Assembly: GCA_029573365.1 (NCBI GenBank) | Contig: JAKQGD010000604.1 | Coordinates: 1-13,824 of the forward strand | Length of the DNA: 13,824 bases | Source: Bacteroidota bacterium | GTDB lineage: Bacteria > Bacteroidota > Bacteroidia > Chitinophagales > Saprospiraceae | Direction: 5' to 3' | Shown here: piece by piece, positions 1 to 7,813 of the stretch | Position numbering within the stretch: position 1 is the stretch's first letter | Layout of the letters: the number at the start of each line of letters is the position of its first letter | Position numbers and translations under genes: made by a program | Notes under the pieces: model-generated | The model's input: only the letters and a program-made list of their open reading frames with translations | The model's database searches: none | Told to the model about the DNA's origin: nothing

Positions 1-660
1 TGTGAGTCTGTGCTTAACAAGGTACAGCGACAGCAGTCTTTTGTCAAAATAGCTGAAATCACCGCCATTGATCCTCAGCAGGTCTATAGAGACCCTATCC
101 TTGATGTTGTCTACCAGGGACCTGACCATCTTTTCCGGGTCGTCATTGAAGTAAAAACAAGCGTAGATCATATTGACACCGAGTACGCCTATAGCCTCCT
201 GCTGCAGGCGGTTGTTAGTATCTAGCATTTTGACGTGCAGCACCATGTCGTTTACTGGTCCGTCAGGCTTGAGGCGGAAGCGTAGTCCCATCCACCCATT
301 ACCTTTGATGGTCCGCGTATAGTTGATGGCTTGTACCGTGTCGGCAAATACAAAAAAAGTAGCATCGGGCCTCGACTGTGTCAGACGCTCTTCCATAAGC
401 TGCCATTCGTGGTCAAGCATTTTGTAAAGTCTCGATTCGGATACATACCTGCCTGATGGCTCAGCTCCGTAAATAGCATCTGAGTAGGTCTTGTCGTAGG
501 CAGACATGGTCTTGGCTATGGTCCCTGCAGCGGCCCCCGCCTGAAAAAAATTCCTGGCCACTTCCTGCCCTGCCCCTATCTCCGCAAAGGTACCGTATAT
601 AGGGTCATTGAGGTTGATATCCAGAGCTTTCTGCTCTGTTTTTATCATCTGATATTCCAT
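1..660 (-). CDS. Large conserved protein of unknown function (5' part; runs off the left edge)
   Basis: An open frame starts with ATG at 660 and stays open for 220 codons to base 1, so the 3' end lies outside the window. The N-terminal segment contains NDPIYGTFAEIGAGQEVARN, then AGTIAKTMSAYDKTYSDAIY (residues about 37-56) and later FFVFADTV and NGWMGLRF. From memory of similar sequences, these belong to a widespread conserved bacterial family often labelled 'TonB-dependent receptor' or 'nicotinate-nucleotide adenylyltransferase'. Nothing visible supports either name: there is no signal peptide, beta-barrel plug or nucleotidyltransferase HxGH motif. No function is assigned. A second ATG lies four codons downstream (M5) and is an alternative start. 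A -7 box on the same strand at 686-693 fits a short leader. The gene follows the LRR-protein gene with a gap of about 110 bp and probably has its own promoter. Confidence 0.8.
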   Translation of the reverse strand, partial: MEYQMIKTEQKALDINLNDPIYGTFAEIGAGQEVARNFFQAGAAAGTIAKTMSAYDKTYSDAIYGAEPSGRYVSESRLYKMLDHEWQLMEERLTQSRPDATFFVFADTVQAINYTRTIKGNGWMGLRFRLKPDGPVNDMVLHVKMLDTNNRLQQEAIGVLGVNMIYACFYFNDDPEKMVRSLVDNIKDRVSIDLLRINGGDFSYFDKRLLSLYLVKHRLT

Positions 661-685
661 CTGTGTATGCTGTAAATTTGCCCTG

Positions 686-693
686 CAAAAATA
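686..693 (-). promoter_or_regulatory. Bacteroidota -7 promoter box (TATTTTTG)
   Basis: Read on the minus strand the octamer is TATTTTTG, a full match to the Bacteroidota -7 consensus TAnnTTTG. It lies 26 bp before the ATG at 660, leaving a leader of roughly 20 nt. I do not see a clear TTTG -33 box at the usual 19-bp spacing, so this rests on the -7 box and its position alone. Confidence 0.45.
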
Positions 694-773
694 CGAGAAA
701 TTGCCGAAGGCAGGACTTATTGGGGCATCATCATTTTATAATTAACGCCGACCTACGCAGGATAAAAGACCTT

Positions 774-3536
774 TTACAATACTGTCACCGAGCCACGTAC
801 TATTTTTTCGCCTAACTCTGATCTTACTTTGAGTAAGTAGATAAAAACTCCGCTGTCTTTTCTTTCGGGTTGCCATGCGGTAGTGTCGTCATTGGCCTGC
901 AGTTCCGCACCACTATACATGAGGTTGCCCCATCGGTCATACACATACATGTCATAAGAGAGAACATTCCTTCCTTTGAGGAAAAACCTGTTGTTGGGAG
1001 ATGTTGGCCTCTGAGAGACCACATTGGGCATAAAGTAGTAGGGTCTTATATGCCTTACGGCGAATGAGGCTGTGTCAATGCAACCGTTGCTGTCCGTTAC
1101 CTGCACCTGATATTCGCCTGACGACAACTGTAAAAAGCTAATCTGCGTACTGTTAAGATTTTCGAACTGCTGTGCCGATGTCCCTGATAACCGGATGCTG
1201 TAATCTGTCGCATTAAAATCTATCGTAACCAGGGCAGAGCCGTTGCTGTCCTCGTCGTCAGACGATGACACGGTGTTTACAGAGGTTATACTGAGCTGAC
1301 TGACGAGGATATCACTGACAGCAGACCCTACGCAGCCTGATGAGTCTGCAGGCATAAAGGTAAGTTGCTGACGCCCCGCAAGCCCTGCCGGCGAAAACTC
1401 CTGGCTTCCTGGCACTCCACTCACACCCTGACCTGACCAGACCCCGATGATGCCTGAAGCCGATGCCGGCAAAGGTACAGATGGCGAATCAGGGCACAGG
1501 CCTTCGAAATCCTGAAGAGTCGGTATCAGTCTGGGGACAATGGCCACGTTTTCGTTTAGCGTAAACCTGCAGCCTGATGCATCCGTCACTTCTACGGAGT
1601 AAACACCACCGGAGCCGATTTGGGCAACAGGTATGATTACCTTTGACGTCTGGGAAGTTAGTTGACCGGGGCCCTTCCAGTTGAATGTCAATCCGGAACT
1701 GACGGACAGTATCAGGCTGTCTCCCTCGCATACTGGGGCGTTTGAAATCAGAGAGGCAGACTTGCTGAATTCTACATTGACCTGACGTGTGATGATACAA
1801 TCGGCGGTCATGACTTCTACTGTATAGATACCTTCGGCTTGAGCCCCTGCATTAAGGATTACCGGATTTTGTAATGTCGACACAAACCCGTCAGGGCCCG
1901 TCCACTTATACGAAAGACCCCCGGAAGCCGTCAGCGAGAGGCTGTCACCCTGGCACAATGGCGAATTGCCACCGGCTGTGACACTCCCTACTGCTTTGAC
2001 ATCTGTAAAGCTGGTATCGATGCACCTGTTTTCGTTTTTCACCACCAGAAAATAACGTCCGAACTGATCTGCCTTTATCTGACTGATGACGGGATTTTGC
2101 TCCAGGCTCATAAAACCTGCCGGTCCCCACCATTGATATGAGATTCCCCCTGTGCCTGCGAGCTTTAAGTCATTACCTTCACAAAGATTTGCGGGTGCAG
2201 CGATCATAGCATTGGCCCTGCCCTCTCCATTGCACCACCTGGTAAAATCACCGGCAAAAATCAGCCCGGGGTTTTGAAAGAAATTGTAACCACTGGCATT
2301 GACATTGGCACTTTGTCCGAGTGGACAGTATTTCTGCATGGATGCAGGAAAACATCCTTCCAGATTGTTGCCATGTAAATAGATCCGCCTGAGGCTGGCC
2401 ATATTGCCAAACGAAGGTGGTATTTCTCCTGAAAGCATATTGTTGTGGGCATCCAGACTGAGCAGAGACGCAAGATTGCCAAAAGTCTCAGGTATAGGGC
2501 CTGTGAGCATATTGTCGCTGAGCAGAAGGCTGATAAGGTTGGTCAGATTACCCAGAGAAACAGGTATATTTCCTGTGAGTTGATTGTTTGAGATGTGAAA
2601 ACTCACGAGCCTGGTCATGTTGCCGATAAACGACGGGATGTTGCCACTAATCTGGTTGTCATTGAGCAGGAGTTTCTGCAGATTGATGAGTGATGATATT
2701 TCTGCGGGCAGGGTGCCACTGATCATGTTTTTATGGAGCCACAACTCCTGGAGCCCTGTCAGATTTCCGATTTCGGCTGGTATGCTGCCGGTGAGTCTGT
2801 TTTCGTCAGCGTATAAAAATCTCAGGGCGGTCAGATTGCCCAGGGCCTTGGGTATGCTGCCAGTCAGTTTGTTTTGTGACATAGCCAGAAGCCTCAGTTT
2901 CGAAAGGTTGCCAAATTGTGATGGTATCTGGCCTCCTATGTTGTTTTGCGAAAGCAGCAACTCCTCCAGGTTGTCGAGCCCGCCGAGGGCCGGAGCCAGA
3001 AAGCCTCCCAGGCTGTTTTGATTGAGGTGCAGTACGACCAGATTTTTGAGGTTCCCCAGGGCCGGCGGAAGGTTGCCACTAAAGTTGTTGAGGCTCAACT
3101 GCAGCTTCTTCAGATTTATGAGGTTCCCCAGCTGACTGTGTACGGGTCCGTTAAACTGATTGGAAGATAAATTGAGCTCTTCGAGTGCCACGAGATTGCC
3201 GATGCTGAGCGGAAGGTTTCCTACCAGGTTGTTATTGCTCAGATTGATAACCTTGAGGCCTGTCATCAGCCCCACAGAATCAGGCAGCAGCCCATTCATC
3301 TTATTGGACGGCATAGACAAAGACTCTACACATCCGAAGGCATTGAGCTTGACTCCATACCATGTGGATATACTTCTGCCGGGTACCAGCCAGTTGGTTT
3401 TGTTTGTCCAGCCAGAGCCCAGAGTCTGGTTAAATATGCTTACCAAAGCCAACGAATCTGTCATCCTGCTGCATTGAGACATACCTTTGCCACAGAGCAG
3501 GGCTATCAGCAAACAGGTCATTAAAACCATTCTCAT
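774..3536 (-). CDS. Secreted leucine-rich-repeat protein with Ig-like domains and T9SS C-terminal domain
   Basis: Likely a cell-surface or secreted protein exported by the Sec system and then the type IX secretion system. From the ATG at 3536 it has 920 residues. A signal peptide (MRMVLMTCLLIALLCGKGMS) is followed by an N-terminal cap (about 22-68, with WTNKTNW and STWYGV). Next come 14 leucine-rich repeats with conserved Asn at 78, 102 and so on to 390, each exactly 24 residues apart and of the plant-type pattern NxLxGxIP...GNLxxL. Three Ig-like modules follow (about 447-517, 518-590, 592-680), each with a Cys and a Trp in the core and a recurring GP-GF-QNPVI pattern. After a fourth, looser module comes the C-terminal sorting domain (about 831-920; YDRWGNLMYSG, GVFIYLLKV, RGSVTVL). 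The frame is open up to 3707, but that start would lie inside the upstream gene's terminator and would bury the signal peptide. Ligand unknown; adhesion is an inference from the architecture. Confidence 0.88.
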   Translation of the reverse strand: MRMVLMTCLLIALLCGKGMSQCSRMTDSLALVSIFNQTLGSGWTNKTNWLVPGRSISTWYGVKLNAFGCVESLSMPSNKMNGLLPDSVGLMTGLKVINLSNNNLVGNLPLSIGNLVALEELNLSSNQFNGPVHSQLGNLINLKKLQLSLNNFSGNLPPALGNLKNLVVLHLNQNSLGGFLAPALGGLDNLEELLLSQNNIGGQIPSQFGNLSKLRLLAMSQNKLTGSIPKALGNLTALRFLYADENRLTGSIPAEIGNLTGLQELWLHKNMISGTLPAEISSLINLQKLLLNDNQISGNIPSFIGNMTRLVSFHISNNQLTGNIPVSLGNLTNLISLLLSDNMLTGPIPETFGNLASLLSLDAHNNMLSGEIPPSFGNMASLRRIYLHGNNLEGCFPASMQKYCPLGQSANVNASGYNFFQNPGLIFAGDFTRWCNGEGRANAMIAAPANLCEGNDLKLAGTGGISYQWWGPAGFMSLEQNPVISQIKADQFGRYFLVVKNENRCIDTSFTDVKAVGSVTAGGNSPLCQGDSLSLTASGGLSYKWTGPDGFVSTLQNPVILNAGAQAEGIYTVEVMTADCIITRQVNVEFSKSASLISNAPVCEGDSLILSVSSGLTFNWKGPGQLTSQTSKVIIPVAQIGSGGVYSVEVTDASGCRFTLNENVAIVPRLIPTLQDFEGLCPDSPSVPLPASASGIIGVWSGQGVSGVPGSQEFSPAGLAGRQQLTFMPADSSGCVGSAVSDILVSQLSITSVNTVSSSDDEDSNGSALVTIDFNATDYSIRLSGTSAQQFENLNSTQISFLQLSSGEYQVQVTDSNGCIDTASFAVRHIRPYYFMPNVVSQRPTSPNNRFFLKGRNVLSYDMYVYDRWGNLMYSGAELQANDDTTAWQPERKDSGVFIYLLKVRSELGEKIVRGSVTVL
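2337..3335 (-). repeat. 14 tandem leucine-rich repeats, 72-bp period
   Basis: This coding segment encodes fourteen consecutive 24-residue leucine-rich repeats without a single insertion or deletion between them: the conserved Gly recurs at residues 82, 106, 130 and every 24 up to 394. At DNA level this is a diverged 72-bp tandem repeat, with recurrent minus-strand words for GNL, TGSIP and NNQLTG. The copies differ clearly from one another, so the array is old rather than freshly expanded. The middle repeats (about residues 222-346) carry the most canonical LTGxIP pattern. Confidence 0.9.
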
Positions 3537-3693
3537 CACAATCGGTATAATTTGCACAAAGTAACAAATTAATCTTCGTTTTGATTGAAAAGCGGTGACC
3601 CGTAAAATGTCGTCTGTAACCGCAAAAGACATTTTAACTCCAAAGATGGCATGTCCATAATCAAATAATAGAGAACTGACCGAAGACAAAATG

Positions 3694-3727
3694 AAAAAAG
3701 CCTGCAAACCAGCAGGGTTTACAGGCT
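3694..3727 (-). terminator. Rho-independent terminator of the 3762-4304 membrane protein gene
   Basis: On the minus strand AGCCTGTAAACC (3727-3716) pairs with GGTTTGCAGGCT (3710-3699) across a CTGCT loop. The 12-bp stem has one G-U wobble on this strand and is followed directly by a T run (3698-3694). On the plus strand the wobble becomes an A-C mismatch and there is no T run, so it acts for minus-strand transcription. It sits 35 bp past the stop at 3762 and separates that gene from the LRR-protein gene. Confidence 0.85.
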
Positions 3728-3761
3728 ACATTTCAATGGTTTTATATCGTTAGGACAAGCA

Positions 3762-4304
3762 TCACCTCCTGAGCCAGAATCCCAGCCATGCTCCGCAGAT
3801 GGTCCAAGCAACTACGGCATCCAGAAGATCCGGAAGAGTATTTTTTTCAAACCATATGCTGTTTGTGTACGAGGTGGTAAGGTACCCTACCAGGCCTACG
3901 ACGATACAGGAGACGATGGTGGTCTGCATGCTGATGTTTGGTATTTTCATGAGGAGCCAGATAAGAAGCAGCACGGCCACCACATCTGTCAGATAGCCTC
4001 TGAACATGTTCATACCCATATTGGCATCCATGCTTTTGTGATACGTAATCTGGGCCCATGGTTTTCCCATAGAAGCTTCCATTGCTTTTTGCTGCTCTTC
4101 TGATGACGCGTCGGGAGGAGATGTAGGTAAAAAATAAGTACCTTCTTCACTCATATGCGAGCTCAGCATCTGAAGAATGGTATCTTGATTGGGAGTGTAT
4201 TTTTGTTCCCCTTTGTGAAAATTGATGGCTGCCCACGACACAAACTGCCAAATAAATACGAGTAGTCCGCCCACCAGGGCACCGATAATCATTTTTGAAT
4301 TCAT
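3762..4304 (-). CDS. Four-helix membrane protein of unknown function
   Basis: A 180-residue protein I do not recognise. One hydrophobic helix lies near the N terminus (about 5-27, rich in Gly and Trp) and three near the C terminus (about 107-121, 128-152, 160-178), so it should be an inner-membrane protein. Between the first and second helix lies a soluble loop of about 75 residues with acidic and Met-rich stretches (SEEQQKAMEASMGKPWAQ, DANMGMNMFRG). With an N-in orientation the loop would be periplasmic. The start is supported by a well-placed promoter (4382-4412), and the gene is closed by a terminator (3694-3727), so it is a single-gene transcription unit. It is divergent from pdxA. I see no catalytic or metal-binding motif. 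Confidence 0.8.
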   Translation of the reverse strand: MNSKMIIGALVGGLLVFIWQFVSWAAINFHKGEQKYTPNQDTILQMLSSHMSEEGTYFLPTSPPDASSEEQQKAMEASMGKPWAQITYHKSMDANMGMNMFRGYLTDVVAVLLLIWLLMKIPNISMQTTIVSCIVVGLVGYLTTSYTNSIWFEKNTLPDLLDAVVAWTICGAWLGFWLRR

Positions 4305-4381
4305 GTTTCGTTTTGTTTTAATTGAAAAAATGGTGTTTTAAAAATTGCTTCATTGTGCGGTCAAATGGGGCTATGGTGAGG

Positions 4382-4412
4382 TAAATTTAATATAATCGAT
4401 AAATATTGCAAA
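4382..4412 (-). promoter_or_regulatory. Bacteroidota promoter, TTTG-N19-TAAATTTA
   Basis: On the minus strand TTTG (4412-4409) is followed after exactly 19 bp by TAAATTTA (4389-4382). This matches the Bacteroidota consensus TTTG-N19-TAnnTTTG except for the last base. Transcription would begin about 70 nt before the ATG at 4304. The octamer TAAATTTA is itself palindromic, but only the minus strand has the -33 partner. Confidence 0.65.
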
Positions 4413-4494
4413 CTTTTATTTTGACTGTAACATTAAATACACACCTCTGCACCTGTGGCCCTGGTCCTTCCGGAAAATTATCCCGGGATTTGTG

Positions 4495-4502
4495 TACCTT
4501 TG
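4495..4502 (+). promoter_or_regulatory. -7 promoter box (TACCTTTG) of the pdxA operon
   Basis: TACCTTTG is a full match to TAnnTTTG and lies 26 bp before the pdxA ATG, which would give a leader of about 20 nt. No TTTG is present at the expected -33 position (the bases there read GGAA), so the upstream element is weak or replaced by an activator site. Confidence 0.55.
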
Positions 4503-4528
4503 CGTGATATAAAAATAGCAGTTCCATT

Positions 4529-5578
4529 ATGAAAATCGGAATAACCATCGGAGATATCAATGGCATAGGACCTGAGGTAGTCATCAAAGCCCTCAATGAC
4601 CCAAGGCTTACAAAGATGATCACGCCAGTCATTTATGGCTCATACAAGGTGCTGTCATACCACAAAAACATAGTCAAGGACAGCAACGTACAATTTCATA
4701 CCGTATCAGGAGCTGCACAGGCGGTGGCCGGCAAAATAAACATCGTCAATTGCTGGGAAGACAACATCAGCATCACTCTGGGCAAAGCCACTGAGGAAGG
4801 TGGAAGATACGCTTACATAGCTCTGGACCGGGCCATGAGCGACCTCCAGAGCGGAGCCATAGAAGCCATAGTTACCGGTCCTGTCAATAAAAATGCCATG
4901 CATCAGGCTAAGTTTCCCCACACCGGCCACACAGAATACTTTACGGCAAATGACAAAAAGGGACAAAGTCTCATGATGATGGTGAGCGACTCTCTCAAGG
5001 TCGCCCTTGCAACCAACCACACGCCTGTAGCAGGCATATCTACTGCACTGACCAAGGAACTCATCATCGAAAAACTTAAAATACTCAACCGTACCCTGAT
5101 TGAGGACTTCGGGTATGACAGGCCGACCATCAGTGTGCTGGGGCTCAATCCCCATGCTTCTGACGACGGCACCATAGGTGACGAAGAAGAAAAAGTCATA
5201 AGACCTGCTATAATTGAAGCCAAAAAGCAAGGCATCATGGCTGCAGGCCCTTATCCTGCCGACGGATTTTTTGGCAGCGGCTTGTGGAAAAAAACCGACG
5301 CCATACTGGCCATGTACCACGACCAGGGTCTCATACCTTTTAAAGTATTGTCTTTTGGGGCGGGAACCAATGTCACTGCGGGATTGTCATTTGTCAGGAC
5401 ATCACCCGACCATGGAACAGCCTATGACATAGCCGGCAAAAATGAAGCCGACGAGTCGTCCATGATTCGTGCCATATACCTGGCAGCAGACATATACAAT
5501 CACCGCAAAGAATACCACTCCGACCGTCAAAATGCCCTTGTCCGCAGAGAAAAGCAGTCTGCCGGACTCAATGACTGA
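4529..5578 (+). CDS. pdxA: 4-hydroxythreonine-4-phosphate dehydrogenase
   Basis: Cytoplasmic NAD-dependent, divalent-metal enzyme (EC 1.1.1.262) of the DXP-dependent pyridoxal 5'-phosphate pathway. It oxidises 4-phosphohydroxy-L-threonine; the product decarboxylates and is joined to deoxyxylulose phosphate by PdxJ. The 349-residue protein is of normal length and carries the family signatures in order: GDINGIGPE (8-16), TGPVNK (116-121), HTGHTEYF (131-138), NPHASDDG (207-214), GPYPADGFF (240-248), YHDQG (263-267), TSPDHGTAYDIAG (291-303). The metal-binding histidines are H164, H209 and H264, and the substrate pair is H134-T135. These match E. coli H166, H211, H266 and H136-T137 with a constant offset of two. 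It is the first gene of an operon with the LysE-type exporter 2 bp downstream. The C-terminal tail (about 325-349) is polar and probably dispensable. Confidence 0.97.
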   Translation: MKIGITIGDINGIGPEVVIKALNDPRLTKMITPVIYGSYKVLSYHKNIVKDSNVQFHTVSGAAQAVAGKINIVNCWEDNISITLGKATEEGGRYAYIALDRAMSDLQSGAIEAIVTGPVNKNAMHQAKFPHTGHTEYFTANDKKGQSLMMMVSDSLKVALATNHTPVAGISTALTKELIIEKLKILNRTLIEDFGYDRPTISVLGLNPHASDDGTIGDEEEKVIRPAIIEAKKQGIMAAGPYPADGFFGSGLWKKTDAILAMYHDQGLIPFKVLSFGAGTNVTAGLSFVRTSPDHGTAYDIAGKNEADESSMIRAIYLAADIYNHRKEYHSDRQNALVRREKQSAGLND

Positions 5579-5580
5579 CC

Positions 5581-6204
5581 GTGCAGTTTATCTCTGAAGG
5601 CATTCTCCTAGGCCTCACTCTGACCATCATGATCGGGCCTATTTTTATAGCCCTCACACAGACAGGTCTGGAACACGGTCTCAGAGCCGGATTGTCTGTA
5701 GGGTCAGGTATCTGGGTCAGCGACATCCTGGTGATCGGAGGAGCGTATTTTTTTATTCATGCCATCACACGTCAGATCAGCGACCCTGCCTTTGCACGAT
5801 GGACAGGCCTGGCAGGAGGACTTATTCTAATCGCTTTTGGCATTGCTGCCATTCTTAAAAAACACAGGGGCGAAGTCAAAACTCCCGGATTTAGTGCCGG
5901 GACTTATGTGGGATATTTTACAAAAGGTTTTGTGGTAAACTTTGTCAATCCATTTACCTTCTTTTTCTGGACCAGCGTAATGACTACTTATGTGGTTTCA
6001 CGCCATGCCACAAGTTCGCAGGTGATTCTGGTATTTGGGAGCATCCTCGCTACGATTATGTGCACAGACTCGATCAAAGTCATCCTGGCTAAAAAGATAC
6101 GATCTAAACTCAAACGCCATCACCTTGTGATGTTTGGCAAAGCAGCAGGTCTGCTACTGATAGGCTTTGGCATTTCGCTGATATACCGCAGCGGAATACT
6201 TTAG
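5581..6204 (+). CDS. LysE/RhtB-family amino acid exporter
   Basis: An inner-membrane protein of 207 residues, the usual size for LysE-type translocators, with about six hydrophobic segments. The N-terminal stretch (EGILLGLTLTIMIGPIFIAL, then TGLEHGLRAGLSVGSGIWVSD) is the family signature with the conserved GP-x-F and G-GxxxSD motifs. NFVNPFTFFFW in the middle matches the conserved NP motif of the third or fourth segment. These proteins usually export amino acids or similar small solutes by proton exchange; the substrate cannot be read from the sequence. The start is a GTG at 5581, two bases after the pdxA stop: the next in-frame ATG (residue 17) would delete half of the first helix. The short gap implies translational coupling with pdxA. 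The stop overlaps the convergent gene by 4 bp. Confidence 0.88.
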   Translation: MQFISEGILLGLTLTIMIGPIFIALTQTGLEHGLRAGLSVGSGIWVSDILVIGGAYFFIHAITRQISDPAFARWTGLAGGLILIAFGIAAILKKHRGEVKTPGFSAGTYVGYFTKGFVVNFVNPFTFFFWTSVMTTYVVSRHATSSQVILVFGSILATIMCTDSIKVILAKKIRSKLKRHHLVMFGKAAGLLLIGFGISLIYRSGIL

Positions 6205-7661
6205 TTTTGAGCGTCGAGTTTTATTTCTATGACCTCACTTTTCTGTGTGTCTGAGTTGAGGATGATAAGCTCCTTTTTGCCCTTGTAGGTATAGGAAAGG
6301 GCTATAGTGGCCGGAGGTTGCCTGCCCATGTCATCAGCGTGCAGCAACAGGAAGTTTTTGCCGGACTCATTGAGCTTTAGAATGAAGTCATGAGGTTTGC
6401 CGGAAATTTCTAATTTTTCGACTATCCAGTCACCGTTAAAACTCAGTGATACTATATCCTTGTCTATGATTTTATGGTCATAAACCTGAAAATTCACGAT
6501 GGGTTTGTCAACCATGATTGACCTGGTAGCCTCCACTACACTCCTTCCTTTGACTACCTTTGGCAGTGTTTTGATCAGTGGGTCGGAAGCAGCGAGGTAC
6601 TCGGTTTTGTCAAGTAGCTTGGGATAAATCACCTTAAAATAATGCGGCATTTCAAAATACCTCACTACAGGCAAGCTCAGATAGTCCAGAGTTCTGTTCA
6701 TTTCAAAGACTATACCATTGCCATAGCGGTTAAATTTATTGATCACATCGATGTTGTAGTAATAGTAATATTTGTCGTACAACTTATATTCTTCGGGAAG
6801 GTTTTCGGCCTCTAAAAATGATTTTTGCTTTTTGATGGATTCCGTGGCCTGCCTTTTGATATTGCCCCAGTACATCTGTACCCTGCTGTTGATGAGGCGG
6901 GTGCTGTTGTAGTCGGCCAGGTTTATATCCTCAATTGCTACCAGAGCTTTTTCCTCAGCTTTGAGGAGCTCAGCAAAATTGTCATCCTCCTTGTGATACA
7001 AAGCGTTTAAAGCAGCCCTTGTGGTCGAATACTGGTCATTCATGGCCTTGAGCACGACAGGAAACTGCATGTCGTCCTGTGTAAACTTAAGAGTGCGGGC
7101 ATATTTCTGTATCTCCTCTTCTAAATCCAACTGATGTGAATAAAAATTTCGGTACAGGGTAACTCCTTTTTCCAGTTTTTCGTACACGAGACTCAGGTTT
7201 TCCCTTTTTGTGAGGTCCAGAGTCTTGATTTGTTCCTCGAGTTCGAACCGTAACTTATTGACAGATGATGTCACGGCGTGCATTTCTTTTGCTGCAGCCT
7301 TCAGCCTACCTTCCAAATCACCCGGCAGAGTGCCATCAGAAAGAAGGATTTTGCCATACCATTCATTGGGCGATGTCTCATAAAACCAGTTTTCGGCATC
7401 TTCAAAGATATCCTGTGGCAGGTCCTTGTTGGAATAGAAATTAATCTGCTGGTCGGGCAGGTCTACGTATTTGTTGATGTTTTTGTTGAAGTTTTCCAGC
7501 AGCCTGTGTACGATAAGCAATCCGTGTATGCTTTCGTTGCTAAAGTTTACATACTGGTCGAGGGCTTTTATCCGTTGTGCATCGGTGACCTTTTGTCCGG
7601 TGGCTGTCATGGCCAGCAAGGATGTCATCAGGATTACTGAAACCAATGTTTTTATAGACAT
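6201..7661 (-). CDS. Secreted helical protein with C-terminal beta-sandwich-like domain, function unknown
   Basis: A 486-residue exported protein with an N-terminal signal peptide (MSIKTLVSVILMTSLLAMTATG). Residues about 25-290 are mostly charged helix, with coiled-coil-prone stretches at about 115-190 and 225-290. A Tyr-rich segment follows (DKYYYYYNIDV, about 296-306). The last 100 residues (about 384-483) form a different unit: FQVYDHKIIDKDIVSLSFNG, then LLLHADDMGRQPPATIALSY, then a final strand. This resembles, from memory, a domain found at the ends of Bacteroidota OmpA-family and other envelope proteins, with the pattern D-x-DxVxLxLNG ... LxLxAxxxGxxPPxTxxL. A periplasmic or outer-membrane-associated role is inferred from that. 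No catalytic motif, lipobox or T9SS sorting domain is visible. It stands alone on this strand and converges with the LysE gene. Confidence 0.85.
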   Translation of the reverse strand: MSIKTLVSVILMTSLLAMTATGQKVTDAQRIKALDQYVNFSNESIHGLLIVHRLLENFNKNINKYVDLPDQQINFYSNKDLPQDIFEDAENWFYETSPNEWYGKILLSDGTLPGDLEGRLKAAAKEMHAVTSSVNKLRFELEEQIKTLDLTKRENLSLVYEKLEKGVTLYRNFYSHQLDLEEEIQKYARTLKFTQDDMQFPVVLKAMNDQYSTTRAALNALYHKEDDNFAELLKAEEKALVAIEDINLADYNSTRLINSRVQMYWGNIKRQATESIKKQKSFLEAENLPEEYKLYDKYYYYYNIDVINKFNRYGNGIVFEMNRTLDYLSLPVVRYFEMPHYFKVIYPKLLDKTEYLAASDPLIKTLPKVVKGRSVVEATRSIMVDKPIVNFQVYDHKIIDKDIVSLSFNGDWIVEKLEISGKPHDFILKLNESGKNFLLLHADDMGRQPPATIALSYTYKGKKELIILNSDTQKSEVIEIKLDAQN

Positions 7662-7813
7662 ACTGACAATAGATTTAGGGCTGACATATTGTCAACAAAC
7701 CGCAAATATCCAGATTTAGTGCCATATACCCGCACCATAAAGATACATTAACCAAATATTATCAGAATGTGGATGTGTTTAATGAATGGTTTTATTTATT
7801 GCAGCAGATTGAC

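Noticed and set aside
2617..3477. Several open frames on the plus strand opposite the LRR region
   Set aside because: They follow the 72-bp repeat period of the LRR gene and have no start signals or recognisable products.
3537..3707. 57-residue upstream extension of the LRR protein to a start at 3707
   Set aside because: That start lies inside the terminator hairpin of the upstream gene and would place a charged segment in front of the signal peptide; ATG 3536 gives a normal Sec signal.
7682..7694. Inverted repeat TGACA-TAT-TGTCA upstream of the 6201-7661 gene as an operator
   Set aside because: Only 5-bp arms in an AT-rich intergenic region, with no second copy and no known regulator; a chance match is likely.
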